Shown here piece after piece: positions 25,591 to 33,276 of a stretch of DNA of 33,276 bases; positions within the stretch are counted from its first letter, which is position 1; each line of letters starts with the position of its first letter. Under the pieces are notes generated by a model, which was not told the DNA's origin, did not search any database, and saw nothing but the letters and a program-made list of their open reading frames with translations. The stretch spans positions 1 to 33,276 of the forward strand of contig CADBPS010000020.1 in assembly GCA_902796575.1 (NCBI GenBank). Reading direction: 5' to 3'. This stretch comes from an uncultured Methanobrevibacter sp. GTDB lineage: Archaea; Methanobacteriota; Methanobacteria; Methanobacteriales; Methanobacteriaceae. A program made the translations under genes and the position numbers.

Positions 25591-26171
25591 CAGTTATCCC
25601 TCCTCAACTGTTTTAATCTGGATTTTTCATCACTAACCTTAACTTCACGGGCAAGTTTGGCTGAATCACTGGCCGCTTTTTTAATGTCTTTTTCAATGTC
25701 ACGCCTGTTCATGGTATAATTGACAGTCAGCCATGATGCAATAACAAAAGACATCATTAAAATGGAAGATTCAAGTATTGTATCGAAACCTCTGGTGTAA
25801 TATAAAACCTCATCAATAAGTCCTCCCGGAGATGAGTAAATTGAAGTTCCAAAGTAAGGAGATATTGATGAAATCCACTGAGCCAGCGGCGACATGTAAG
25901 CTGAAATCATACCCAGTTCTTCGGAATTTTCAGGATACTGTGCCTTGACAATTACCGGTTCCTTTAAAACTTCACCTCCACGGTCATAAGGTGCCAGATT
26001 GACACCGTCTTCAGCTTGAAGTTGAGGAGAAGGCCTTACATACAACTGATCGGGATTCAAAGCCATTGGTACAACAAAACCAACAATCAGAATAACAGCC
26101 AAACAGAATGCAAATAATCTTGGAACATTATTAGGATTAGCTAATTTATTCCATAATCTACCGATTTTCAT
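25590..26171 (-). CDS. ehaF: Eha membrane subunit F
   Basis: This 193-residue protein has an N-terminal membrane helix, an outside loop of about 80 residues (containing [20 protein letters not shown]), a second helix ([19 protein letters not shown]) and a charged inside tail of about 45 residues (Lys/Asp-rich, ending RRDN). This DUF2106-type layout fits EhaF. The ATG overlaps the ehaE stop by four bases. The exact role is not known. Confidence 0.82.
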   Translation of the reverse strand: MKIGRLWNKLANPNNVPRLFAFCLAVILIVGFVVPMALNPDQLYVRPSPQLQAEDGVNLAPYDRGGEVLKEPVIVKAQYPENSEELGMISAYMSPLAQWISSISPYFGTSIYSSPGGLIDEVLYYTRGFDTILESSILMMSFVIASWLTVNYTMNRRDIEKDIKKAASDSAKLAREVKVSDEKSRLKQLRRDN

Positions 26172-26428
26172 ACGTCAGCCCCCATTTCTTCAAGACGAAT
26201 AATCGCTCTAAATAAGATTAATGTAATAATCACAGTAGTTGCAATCAGGGTCAGTAAGGCTAAAGTGTGGTTATAACACAAAAGTATTAAACAGACTCCG
26301 ATAGAGGCAACTTCAGTATTGAAAGTTCTGACAATAGGATCATTAACCCCCGGCCCCCATGCAGTGGCCAAACTGCCTAAAATAGCAAGAAATATTCCAA
26401 AATAGAAGAATAAATGAACATCAATCAT
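26168..26428 (-). CDS. ehaE: Eha membrane subunit E
   Basis: This 86-residue protein has three helices and starts [20 protein letters not shown]. The ATG at 26428 with GGTGAG five bases upstream is clearly the start. It overlaps the end of ehaD by eight bases and shares ATGA with ehaF. Assigned by order (DUF2107-type). Confidence 0.8.
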   Translation of the reverse strand: MIDVHLFFYFGIFLAILGSLATAWGPGVNDPIVRTFNTEVASIGVCLILLCYNHTLALLTLIATTVIITLILFRAIIRLEEMGADV

Positions 26429-26687
26429 GAATCTCACCACTTTCCACTTTTTTAAAACGAATTTCCTTAATTTTAACAATTGCCATGATAAAGACTAAAG
26501 TGGACAAAGGACCGGAAAGGGCGATGAATAAAGCAACATCAAGATATTTAAACAGGACTACACTTAGTAAAAAACCCGCATCCAAAATAGAAAACATGAT
26601 TACCTTATCAAGGGGTTTTTTAAGCAGAATAATACCTGCGGCACCGATTAGCATCAATGCAAAAGCAATAAATATTACAAACTCCAT
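26421..26687 (-). CDS. ehaD: Eha membrane subunit D
   Basis: This 88-residue protein has three helices and [14 protein letters not shown] at the inside C-terminus. GAGGG lies 6-7 bases before the ATG at 26687, favouring it over an ATG at 26693. Assigned by order (DUF2108-type). Small subunits of this kind resemble pieces of Mrp-type antiporters. Confidence 0.8.
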   Translation of the reverse strand: MEFVIFIAFALMLIGAAGIILLKKPLDKVIMFSILDAGFLLSVVLFKYLDVALFIALSGPLSTLVFIMAIVKIKEIRFKKVESGEIHD

Positions 26688-26696
26688 TTTCATCCC

Positions 26697-26945
26697 TCAA
26701 TCCAATAATATTTCATCATCCAACTTGTTTAAAGTGTAAGCAATTGCATTTGCACTAATTGTAGAACAAATGAAGAATGCTGCAGCAACAATAAGAGCAA
26801 AAGGAGTATTAATCACCAGTGCAATAAGTGCAGAAACACCAAAACCTATAACATTAATGTATAATAGTCTTTCAGCTCTGTTTTTAGTTATTAATGCCCT
26901 TAATGCAACAAATATTAATATCACACCAATTATTTCAACATACAT
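26697..26945 (-). CDS. ehaC: Eha membrane subunit C
   Basis: This 82-residue protein has three helices with a conserved ITKNRAERLLYINVIGFGV segment. Matches DUF2109-type EhaC by place and size. GAGTGATTAT before the ATG overlaps the ehaB stop. It may be one of the Mrp-like small subunits. Confidence 0.8.
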   Translation of the reverse strand: MYVEIIGVILIFVALRALITKNRAERLLYINVIGFGVSALIALVINTPFALIVAAAFFICSTISANAIAYTLNKLDDEILLD

Positions 26946-26951
26946 ATATAA

Positions 26952-27449
26952 TCACTCACGAGCATGCCTATTAAATTTATCGGCTATTTTTCCAAGAACA
27001 ATAGAAGCCCTGACCTGATCAATGCCCTGAACAGTTAAAATCGCAATAACCATACCTACAATAAACATTTCAGCAGTCAGACCGACAAAGGAAAAAATAA
27101 AAATAAGCACAGTAGCACTTAAACAGCCGACAGTTCCAGCATAACCTGGATCAGCACATAGTCTATTACCAATGAAAACGAAAAACGCCGCAATAATTCC
27201 TCCAGGAATACCCAGGACCAAAAAGCCTATAGCAGCTAATAAAGTACCTGCAGATGCATCAGGAGAACATAAAACATTTCCCTGGAAAAATCCACCAGCA
27301 ATATCACCATTTCTTTTCTTAATCGCCTCGCCAACAAGCCTGGCTCCTTTAACACCAGGCTGCTGCGGAAGTCCAAAATATGTATCGATAATCACAAAAT
27401 TCAACCAGCAAATGACTGCTGCAAGAATAATGCCAATAATCTCATTCAT
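26952..27449 (-). CDS. ehaB: Eha membrane subunit B
   Basis: This 165-residue protein has four to five helices. After the first helix comes an inside loop with [19 protein letters not shown], and the C-terminus has a short basic tail. The ATG lies within the end of ehaA (8-base overlap), preceded by GGGGGAGG, so translation is coupled. Assigned to EhaB by order. Confidence 0.8.
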   Translation of the reverse strand: MNEIIGIILAAVICWLNFVIIDTYFGLPQQPGVKGARLVGEAIKKRNGDIAGGFFQGNVLCSPDASAGTLLAAIGFLVLGIPGGIIAAFFVFIGNRLCADPGYAGTVGCLSATVLIFIFSFVGLTAEMFIVGMVIAILTVQGIDQVRASIVLGKIADKFNRHARE

Positions 27450-27810
27450 TTACATCCTCCCCCATATCCGGAGACGGAAAAACGAAATAAAAGAAATATT
27501 TAACGAAAACTCCAGAGAAAATTCCAATAATCATAGCTAATAAAAGACCATTATATGCGAAAGTGTAATTTAAAACCAAAAATAATGATAAAATACCAAC
27601 AGCAATAATTGGGGTTGGATAAACGGCACTTACATCGAAGGAATACCTGTAAGGTTTACTCGGTAATAATGGAACTCTTAAAATTAAAGCTACAAGAACG
27701 GATATAACAATAGCTACAATGTACGCTAAAACTATATCGAAATAACCTATGGTTATATTGGCAAAACCATAAACACCAGGGTTTACAGCATTATAAACTA
27801 ACCCAAACAT
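27442..27810 (-). CDS. ehaA: Eha membrane subunit A, first gene of the operon
   Basis: This 122-residue protein has three helices and starts [21 protein letters not shown] lies 7 bases before the ATG. As first gene of the twenty-gene eha set it marks the transcript start: a TATA box lies about 40 bases upstream. The role of this subunit is not known beyond the membrane arm. Confidence 0.82.
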   Translation of the reverse strand: MFGLVYNAVNPGVYGFANITIGYFDIVLAYIVAIVISVLVALILRVPLLPSKPYRYSFDVSAVYPTPIIAVGILSLFLVLNYTFAYNGLLLAMIIGIFSGVFVKYFFYFVFPSPDMGEDVNE

Positions 27811-27844
27811 ATTAAGACTCCCTTTTTATTATTATAATATACTT

Positions 27845-27853
27845 ATTTATAAT
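27845..27853 (-). promoter_or_regulatory. TATA box of the eha operon
   Basis: TTATAAATA on the minus strand, 35-43 bases before the ehaA ATG; it predicts a leader of about 10-15 bases that still holds the GGGAG site. No dyad is seen near it. Confidence 0.5.
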
Positions 27854-27860
27854 CAAAAAA

Positions 27861-27870
27861 ATATATAAAT
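27861..27870 (+). promoter_or_regulatory. TATA box of the divergent epimerase gene
   Basis: ATATATAAAT on the plus strand lies about 75 bases before the ATG at 27943 and only 8 bases from the eha TATA box, so the two promoters are back to back and could interfere with each other. Confidence 0.5.
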
Positions 27871-27942
27871 GTTATTACTTAGAAATAATACTAAAAGATT
27901 AGCTAATAATTAAATTAAATAGGAATAATTGTAAGTGATTTG

Positions 27943-28875
27943 ATGAAAGGAAAAAACATACTTGTAACGGGCGGTCTTGGCTTTATAGGGTCACATATTG
28001 TAGATGAACTAATAAATGACAATGAAATTATAATAATTGACAATAAGTCCACAGGTAAAATTGAAAATCTGAAATATCCAAATCATGAAAATATGACTTT
28101 AATCGAAAAGGATTTGAATGACTGTGACTTAAATGAAATACTTAAAGAGGTTGATTATGTATTCCACTTGGCAGCAATGGCAAGTGTTCCGTTAAGTGTG
28201 GATGACCCGATAAGATGCAACAAACAGAATGTGGATGCAACAGTAAAGCTGCTGAACGGATGCAGAAACAACAATGTTAAAAAAATCGTGTTTTCATCAT
28301 CATCAGCAGTTTATGGAAATAATGAAAATATGCCGCTTAAAGAAACAGAACCTCTAAACCCGACATCACCATATGCAGCATCTAAAGCAAGCTGTGAATT
28401 ATATTTAAAAACATTTTATGAATCATACGGATTGAATTACACAATATTGCGATACTTCAATGTATTCGGTCCAAAACAGGATAAGAATTCACAGTATGCA
28501 GCAGTGATTCCAAATTTCATAAGTGCATTGCTTGAAGGCACACAGCCGGTAATATACGGAGACGGAGAACAGACAAGAGATTTTGTATTTGTTAAAGACA
28601 TAGTTCAGGCAAATATACATTCTGCAGAATCTGATTACAACGGAATAGTTAATGTAGCATCTGGCAGAAAAATAACCATAAACAGGTTATATGAAGTGGT
28701 CAGGCAAACTTTAGATTATGATGTTGATGCCGAATACCTGCCTGAACGAAAGGGAGATATAAAGCATTCTCTTGCAGATGTAGGCAATATGGAAAAAATC
28801 AACTACAAAATTGACTTTGAAAACTTTGAAAATCAATTGAAAGAAACAATAAACTGGTTTAAAACCCAGTTATAA
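27943..28875 (+). CDS. UDP-glucose 4-epimerase-like sugar epimerase
   Basis: This 310-residue extended SDR has the NAD site TGGLGFIG (9-16), VFHLAA (73-78), SSSSAVYG and the catalytic Tyr144-x3-Lys148 (PYAASK), then RYFNVFGPKQ and DGEQTRDFVFVKD. All are typical of GalE-like enzymes. It changes a nucleotide sugar, probably for surface polysaccharide, pseudomurein or S-layer glycans. The exact sugar is open. The ATG at 27943 has AGTGAT before it. It is divergent from ehaA and is a second, distinct copy of the enzyme class seen at 12749-13744. Confidence 0.92.
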   Translation: MKGKNILVTGGLGFIGSHIVDELINDNEIIIIDNKSTGKIENLKYPNHENMTLIEKDLNDCDLNEILKEVDYVFHLAAMASVPLSVDDPIRCNKQNVDATVKLLNGCRNNNVKKIVFSSSSAVYGNNENMPLKETEPLNPTSPYAASKASCELYLKTFYESYGLNYTILRYFNVFGPKQDKNSQYAAVIPNFISALLEGTQPVIYGDGEQTRDFVFVKDIVQANIHSAESDYNGIVNVASGRKITINRLYEVVRQTLDYDVDAEYLPERKGDIKHSLADVGNMEKINYKIDFENFENQLKETINWFKTQL

Positions 28876-28895
28876 AATTTTTATAAAAAAAGGAA

Positions 28896-29267
28896 TCAGT
28901 GGAATCCGCATCCACTGCATGTTTCACATTTTTCTTCTTCTAAAGGATCGTACTGTTTATCTTCCCTCAGGGTTGCAGAGATAAAATACTGATCAAACTC
29001 ATCTTTATTTTTTAAAACAGGAGAAATTCCCTTAAATTCACATCGGATATTACCGGTTCCACCAATATCAACAAGAATAGGTTCACCTAACTTGAATCTT
29101 TTAAAATAATCTTCAATTTCATCCTTTAACTCACCAGGTATTCTGAAATTAAAGGATAAAATGTTATTCTCCTTCATTTTTAAACCGACATATTTCTGAT
29201 CAATTTCAAAATTCAAACCTAACTGTTTTTTAAATACAATGGTATTTCCAATATCTGAAGCTGACAT
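28896..29267 (-). CDS. Conserved hypothetical protein with CxxCxxC tail
   Basis: This 123-residue soluble protein has a beta-rich central part (GEPILVDIGGTGNIRCEF, about 76-93) and ends in ECTC-like CETCSGCGFH. The last ten residues hold three Cys and a His, spaced CxxCxxC. Such a tail may bind zinc, iron or a cofactor, or act as a thiol pair. I do not recognise the family. GGAG about 10 bases upstream of the ATG is weak, and a TATA-like run (complement of 29294-29304) is close. It converges on the epimerase gene with a 20-base gap. Confidence 0.7.
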   Translation of the reverse strand: MSASDIGNTIVFKKQLGLNFEIDQKYVGLKMKENNILSFNFRIPGELKDEIEDYFKRFKLGEPILVDIGGTGNIRCEFKGISPVLKNKDEFDQYFISATLREDKQYDPLEEEKCETCSGCGFH

Positions 29268-29435
29268 TAATAACTAACTCCTCACAATTCATTCGATATA
29301 TAACTATTGACACTTGTTCCTTATAACTGTATAACTTTCACAAAAATCCTAGATTAAAACAATTAAAAATTAAATTCATGAGTTAAATTAAAAAAATAAG
29401 AAAAAAAATAATTTTTAAATTTCAAATATAATGGA

Positions 29436-31742
29436 TTATGCAGTGACAGTAATTTTATTGGCAACAGAATACTCATCCCATGATGAAGTGATGATATACT
29501 TACCCCTGCCTAAATTGATATTCAATGCATCTATTCCATTAGAAGCCACTGTACGGGTGTAGAACTTTCCGTTAATATTAAATGTTACAATTTCACCCGG
29601 AGCAATATCTCCTTTTTCATCCAGAACTATGACTTTAAACTTGCCGCCACTGTTCTGCTTCATCGACAAATCATTAGTTATTATCCAAGTCAGAATAAAT
29701 ATATCATTGGAGACATATGCACCATTATATCCTGAAGTGATAATGTAATTTCCAGGAGCCAGATTAATGGATAATCTTGCAGTACCGTTTTCATCGGTCG
29801 GGCGGTCATAAATTCTGCCGTTAATATTGAAACTCACTTTGGCATTTCCAAGAAAATTATCCTGACCGTCAAGCAGCCTGACAGAAAACTGACTTGCATT
29901 TATATAATATTTTACCAAATCAAAGTTATCAACAATTACCGGTTTAACTTCAATTGAATTAGCAAGTTTTTCACCGGTTGCCGAGTTAATGGAAGTGATA
30001 ATATAATTATCAGGACCCAAATTAATGTTTAATTTAGCAGTCCCATTATTGTCTGTAGTACGGGTGTAGAATATACCGTTAACATTAAACTGGATTTTGG
30101 AATTTTTCAAGACATTACCTTTTTTATCCAGAAATGAAGCATAAAATTGGGTGTTATTTTTATAGTATTTTACAATATCCTCAGCAAAAACCGTTGGTCT
30201 GATAATAATCTTTGCAGTACTTTGATTTTTACCCAGTAATCCGTCATATAATACAACAGCTTCGTACTCGCCGCTACCCAGATTAACAGGCATTGAAACC
30301 AGCCCTCCATCCTGAACCGTACGTACATATGATTTGGTATTAAGAAGAACAGATACATTTTCACCGGTCAGCGAAGTACCATACCTGTCAGTTAAATGAA
30401 TAACAAGATTTTTTGATGCTCCATAATATTTGTCAACATCCTCTGCTGAGAGAACAACACTATAATCGGTTGCATAATATCCTGCATCAATTTCTTCATT
30501 TATTCCATGAATATAAGTGTGAATAATGATTTCCTATGGTTTTCGCCTTTAAGGTAAGATGGATATCCGTTAATCCTCCGCCTTCCGCTAATTTACACAA
30601 CACTGCATGATTTGGCGAATCATAAGTAAAGCTTCCTGAAGACATAGCTGCATTTACAAAATCAGCATCATTGCCAATCCGAAAAACAATAGTCCTGTCG
30701 GAGATAAGATTTTTAACTCTGTAGGATACATCGAAGTTCTTCTCAACAATAACATATCTCGGACAGTTAAGCACCTGAAGACACTTGCCAAAGTACTGAC
30801 TTTCAAAAATATGATTTCCAAGATATAATTTTCCGGGATTCTGCAGAATGGAAGACGGAGGAAAATACTGTCCCTTAAACCAGACATGAGTAACAATACC
30901 TGCCGTATTTAAACCTACATTACGTCCGTTATCATTGGTTGCAAAAGCATCAACTCCCCAGAAAACACCATTGAGTGTTTCATGAGGTTTATAATCATAA
31001 GTCACAAGGTCTCTTCTGTTAAAACCTGAACTCACATATGAACATATAATGATAATTGCATCAACTGGATTTGATGCATACTTCCTGTAGTCACCGGTAT
31101 ACCAGCTTGAAGAGTAATGGGAACTACCAAAAACTGTCCCGGCTGTAAAGTTCCGGTAAGGTAAGTATTATGAAATGCAATTCCGTATCTTCCGTCGGGA
31201 GCTTTGACAACAAAATGACCGTAACCGTAAGGTGAAAGAATGCTCCTTATCTGGTCAAGATAAACCGGAGAAATATCATTGGTAGTGATGATTGTTGCAG
31301 CTATCTGCTCGATGGATCTGCTGCTTGAATTGAACTGGCTTCCGCCCTGACTGGCTACCCATCAGTTTTCCGTGATTATACCATGAAAGAAATATGAGTT
31401 GGTATTATCAATTTCCTGTTTAAGAATATTCATACCGTACCAGTTCTGAGAAACAGCCTGTACACCAAAGCCGTTTAAAGGAGAATCCTGTCTATATCCA
31501 TATACCATTTCACCGTTTTCCTGAATAAGAAAAGAACAGCATTCGGAATCTGATTTATTAACAGTTTCAGTGTCTGAAGATATGTCTGGCACTTCATCAG
31601 CAACAACATCAGCTGATGGCTGTTCAGCCTCGTTTAAAACTGTAGAATCATCAGAATCAATATCTTCCCCACAAACTGCCAAAACACAAAATATTAAACA
31701 AAAAATCATGATTATTGAAAAAAATATATTCTTATTTAACAT
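29436..31742 (-). pseudogene. Adhesin-like Ig-repeat surface protein, broken
   Basis: Reading through three lesions gives one protein of about 768 residues. It starts with a signal peptide (MLNKNIFFSIIMIFCLIF) and an acidic stretch. An N-terminal domain of about 400 residues with many Tyr, Gly and Asn follows, of no family I can name. Four Ig-like repeats of 80-95 residues then follow, each with a KYY or similar start, NVNGIFYTRTTD-like and LNINLGPDNYIIT-like strands. The lesions are an in-frame TGA at 31362-31364, a frameshift near 31118-31126 and another near 30515-30521. Continuation of the same protein in the next frame is clear in each case. Proteins with such repeats sit on the cell surface and may bind host or partner cells. 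It seems silent in this strain unless the lesions are read errors. Confidence 0.85.
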
Positions 31743-31761
31743 GATTAACGATATTTGTTAA

Positions 31762-31773
31762 TTTTATATAAAA
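31762..31773. promoter_or_regulatory. Symmetrical TATA element between metY and the adhesin-like gene
   Basis: TTTTATATAAAA is a perfect 12-base palindrome. On the minus strand it lies about 25 bases before the ATG of the adhesin-like gene (31742), giving a leaderless message. On the plus strand it would start a metY message with a leader of about 70 bases. It may serve both. Confidence 0.5.
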
Positions 31774-31865
31774 AATTTGTTATAAAACGGTACATAAACA
31801 TTTCCAAATGTATTATTAAAGATGATAGACATAATAACAGTAAAGAACAGGAAGTGAGGATAACT

Positions 31866-33146
31866 ATGAAAAAATATCATGAAAGAACATTAGAAGTCCA
31901 TGCAGGAGAGAAAGCAGATTCGGTAACAGGTGCAAGAGCAACACCAATATACCATACAAGCTCATATGCATTTGAAAGTGCAGATAAAGCTAAAAAATTA
32001 TATGCACTGGAAGAAGAGGGACATATTTATACAAGAATTTCAAATCCAACCTCAGAAGTTTTGGAAAAACGTGTTGCAGCAATAGAAAATGGAGTGGCCG
32101 CACTGACTCAGTCGACAGGAATGAGTGCAATATTACTGGCCATACTGAATATTGCAGGAAACGGAGATGAAATAGTATCATCCAATAACCTCTACGGCGG
32201 AACATACACATTATTTAAAAATACAATGCCAAACTGGGGTATTAAAGTTAATTTTGTAGACACACATGACTTGGATGCCTACAGGAAAGCTATTAATGAA
32301 AATACAAAGGCAATATACTGTGAATCAATTGGAAACCCTCAGCTTGACATTCCTGATTTCGAAGCATTGGCAGAAATAGCACATGAAAATAACATTCCCC
32401 TAATTGTAGATAATACTTCAGCTATTACGATGGTTAAACCAATTGACCATGGAGCAGACATTGTAGTTCACTCAGCAACAAAATTCCTGTCCGGAAACGG
32501 AACCAGTATGGGAGGTATGATTGTGGACGGGGGAAAATTTGACTGGACAAACGGCAAATTCCCCATGTTTACAGAGCCTGATGAATCATACCACGGCCTG
32601 ATTTACAGTGAAGCATTCGGAAACAAAGCATACATTATGAAAGCAAGAGCACATCTGATGAAAGATTTGGGAACTGTAATGAGCCCCCTTAATGCATTTC
32701 TTATTATTCAAAGCTGCATGACATTAAGTCTTCGTGTTAACCAGCACTGTGCAAATGCCCTTGAAATAGCAGAATTTCTAAAAAATCATGATGCAGTATC
32801 ATGGGTTAACTATCCAGGACTTGAAGACAATGAAAATCACGAAATGGCAGAAAAATACCTGAACGGCAATTACGGTTGTATTGTAAGTTTCGGTATTAAA
32901 GGAGGAATCGAAGAAGGCAAAAAATTCATAGAAAGCGTTGAACTTTTAAGCCATGTTGCCAATATTGCCGATTCAAAAACACTTGTTATACATCCAGCAA
33001 GCACAACACACTCAAATATGACTGAAGAAGAGCAGTTAGCTAGTGGAATTACACCTGATTTCATCAGAATGTCCGTGGGTATAGAAGATGTTCGTGATTT
33101 AATAGAAGATATCGACCAGGCATTAAAAAAAGCTATTAAAACATAA
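31866..33146 (+). CDS. metY: O-acetylhomoserine sulfhydrylase (MetY)
   Basis: This 426-residue PLP enzyme of the Cys/Met metabolism family starts [19 protein letters not shown]. It has [20 protein letters not shown] (about 55-74), the PLP-binding VDNTSA (181-186) and the Schiff-base Lys206 in [17 protein letters not shown]. The length and the long insert [18 protein letters not shown] are those of O-acetylhomoserine aminocarboxypropyltransferase (MetY) rather than cystathionine gamma-synthase. It makes homocysteine from O-acetylhomoserine and sulfide, for methionine synthesis. GTGAGG 5-6 bases before ATG 31866 excludes the longer upstream frame. No metX-like gene is in the window. Confidence 0.93.
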   Translation: MKKYHERTLEVHAGEKADSVTGARATPIYHTSSYAFESADKAKKLYALEEEGHIYTRISNPTSEVLEKRVAAIENGVAALTQSTGMSAILLAILNIAGNGDEIVSSNNLYGGTYTLFKNTMPNWGIKVNFVDTHDLDAYRKAINENTKAIYCESIGNPQLDIPDFEALAEIAHENNIPLIVDNTSAITMVKPIDHGADIVVHSATKFLSGNGTSMGGMIVDGGKFDWTNGKFPMFTEPDESYHGLIYSEAFGNKAYIMKARAHLMKDLGTVMSPLNAFLIIQSCMTLSLRVNQHCANALEIAEFLKNHDAVSWVNYPGLEDNENHEMAEKYLNGNYGCIVSFGIKGGIEEGKKFIESVELLSHVANIADSKTLVIHPASTTHSNMTEEEQLASGITPDFIRMSVGIEDVRDLIEDIDQALKKAIKT

Positions 33147-33276
33147 TCTTATAAATTTTAAGGACACGAATCATTAACCAATTCACCAATTTCAAGACAT
33201 TAAAAAATCAATTAGAAAGTTTGAGCGGTTAATCCTTTCAAACAGTAATTAAAAAAAAAACATATACACTATTTTA
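33147..33276. other. Sequence after metY, window end
   Basis: 130 AT-rich bases without an ORF or clear hairpin. A run of A residues at 33250-33259 is of no clear meaning. Confidence 0.3.

Noticed and set aside
13761-27810. Energy-converting hydrogenase B (ehb) instead of A
   Set aside because: The order with a DUF1959 gene before the small and large subunits, a six- then a ten-cluster polyferredoxin, and R/S/T (HAD, Ftr paralog, PfkB) is that of eha, not ehb.
31362-31364. In-frame TGA read as selenocysteine
   Set aside because: The same gene has two frameshifts, no redox motif surrounds the codon, and Methanobrevibacter is not known to make selenocysteine. The same applies to the TGA at 6672-6674.

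Overview
The window looks like the chromosome of a gut-type methanogenic archaeon of the Methanobrevibacter group. It is strongly AT-rich. It has archaeal TATA boxes, GGTGAT/GGAG-type ribosome binding sites and several probably leaderless genes. It carries an archaeal/eukaryal-type ribosomal protein (L15e), a complete 20-gene energy-converting hydrogenase A (eha) operon, which is known only from methanogens, and a large Ig-like-repeat surface protein of the kind expanded in Methanobrevibacter. Genus assignment is inference; no marker for species was used.

Positions 1-7.7 kb form an accessory-like plus-strand stretch after rpl15e (minus). It begins with a MarR regulator with a 22-bp perfect palindrome at its promoter, followed by a DHA2-type MFS exporter. 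Next is a tightly coupled pair: a protein with the conserved blocks of plant/cyanobacterial tocopherol cyclase and a membrane protein with the blocks of phytol/dolichol kinases. Then come an Rpn/PD-(D/E)XK transposase-like protein with slipping 12-bp repeats, a decayed ion-channel-like gene, and a small secreted Asp/Tyr-rich protein with an operator-like palindrome next to its TATA box.

Positions 7.7-12.7 kb hold a minus-strand group: a TMEM175-like channel, a voltage-sensor-type K+ channel and an HSL-type esterase. A DUF3795 cysteine-rich protein (minus) stands back to back with a GT4 glycosyltransferase (plus). A small single-pass membrane protein and tRNA-Thr(CGT) follow.

Positions 27.8 down to 12.7 kb are one minus-strand gene train: ehaA to ehaT in canonical order, then an extra polyferredoxin, a CBS-pair protein and an NAD-dependent sugar epimerase. 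The Eha membrane arm (A-L), hydrogenase core (M-O), polyferredoxins (P, Q) and three soluble proteins (R: HAD-like, S: formyltransferase paralog, T: PfkB kinase) overlap or nearly touch. They are probably one transcript. Eha uses the ion gradient to drive H2-dependent reduction of low-potential ferredoxin, which feeds the first step of methanogenesis.

Positions 27.9-33.3 kb hold a second epimerase gene diverging from ehaA, a small protein with a CxxCxxC tail, an adhesin-like gene broken by one stop and two frameshifts, and metY (O-acetylhomoserine sulfhydrylase) diverging from it across a perfectly symmetrical TATA element. The best candidates for undescribed biology are the cyclase/kinase pair, the paired K+ channel operon and the soluble Eha R/S/T plus polyferredoxin/CBS group.
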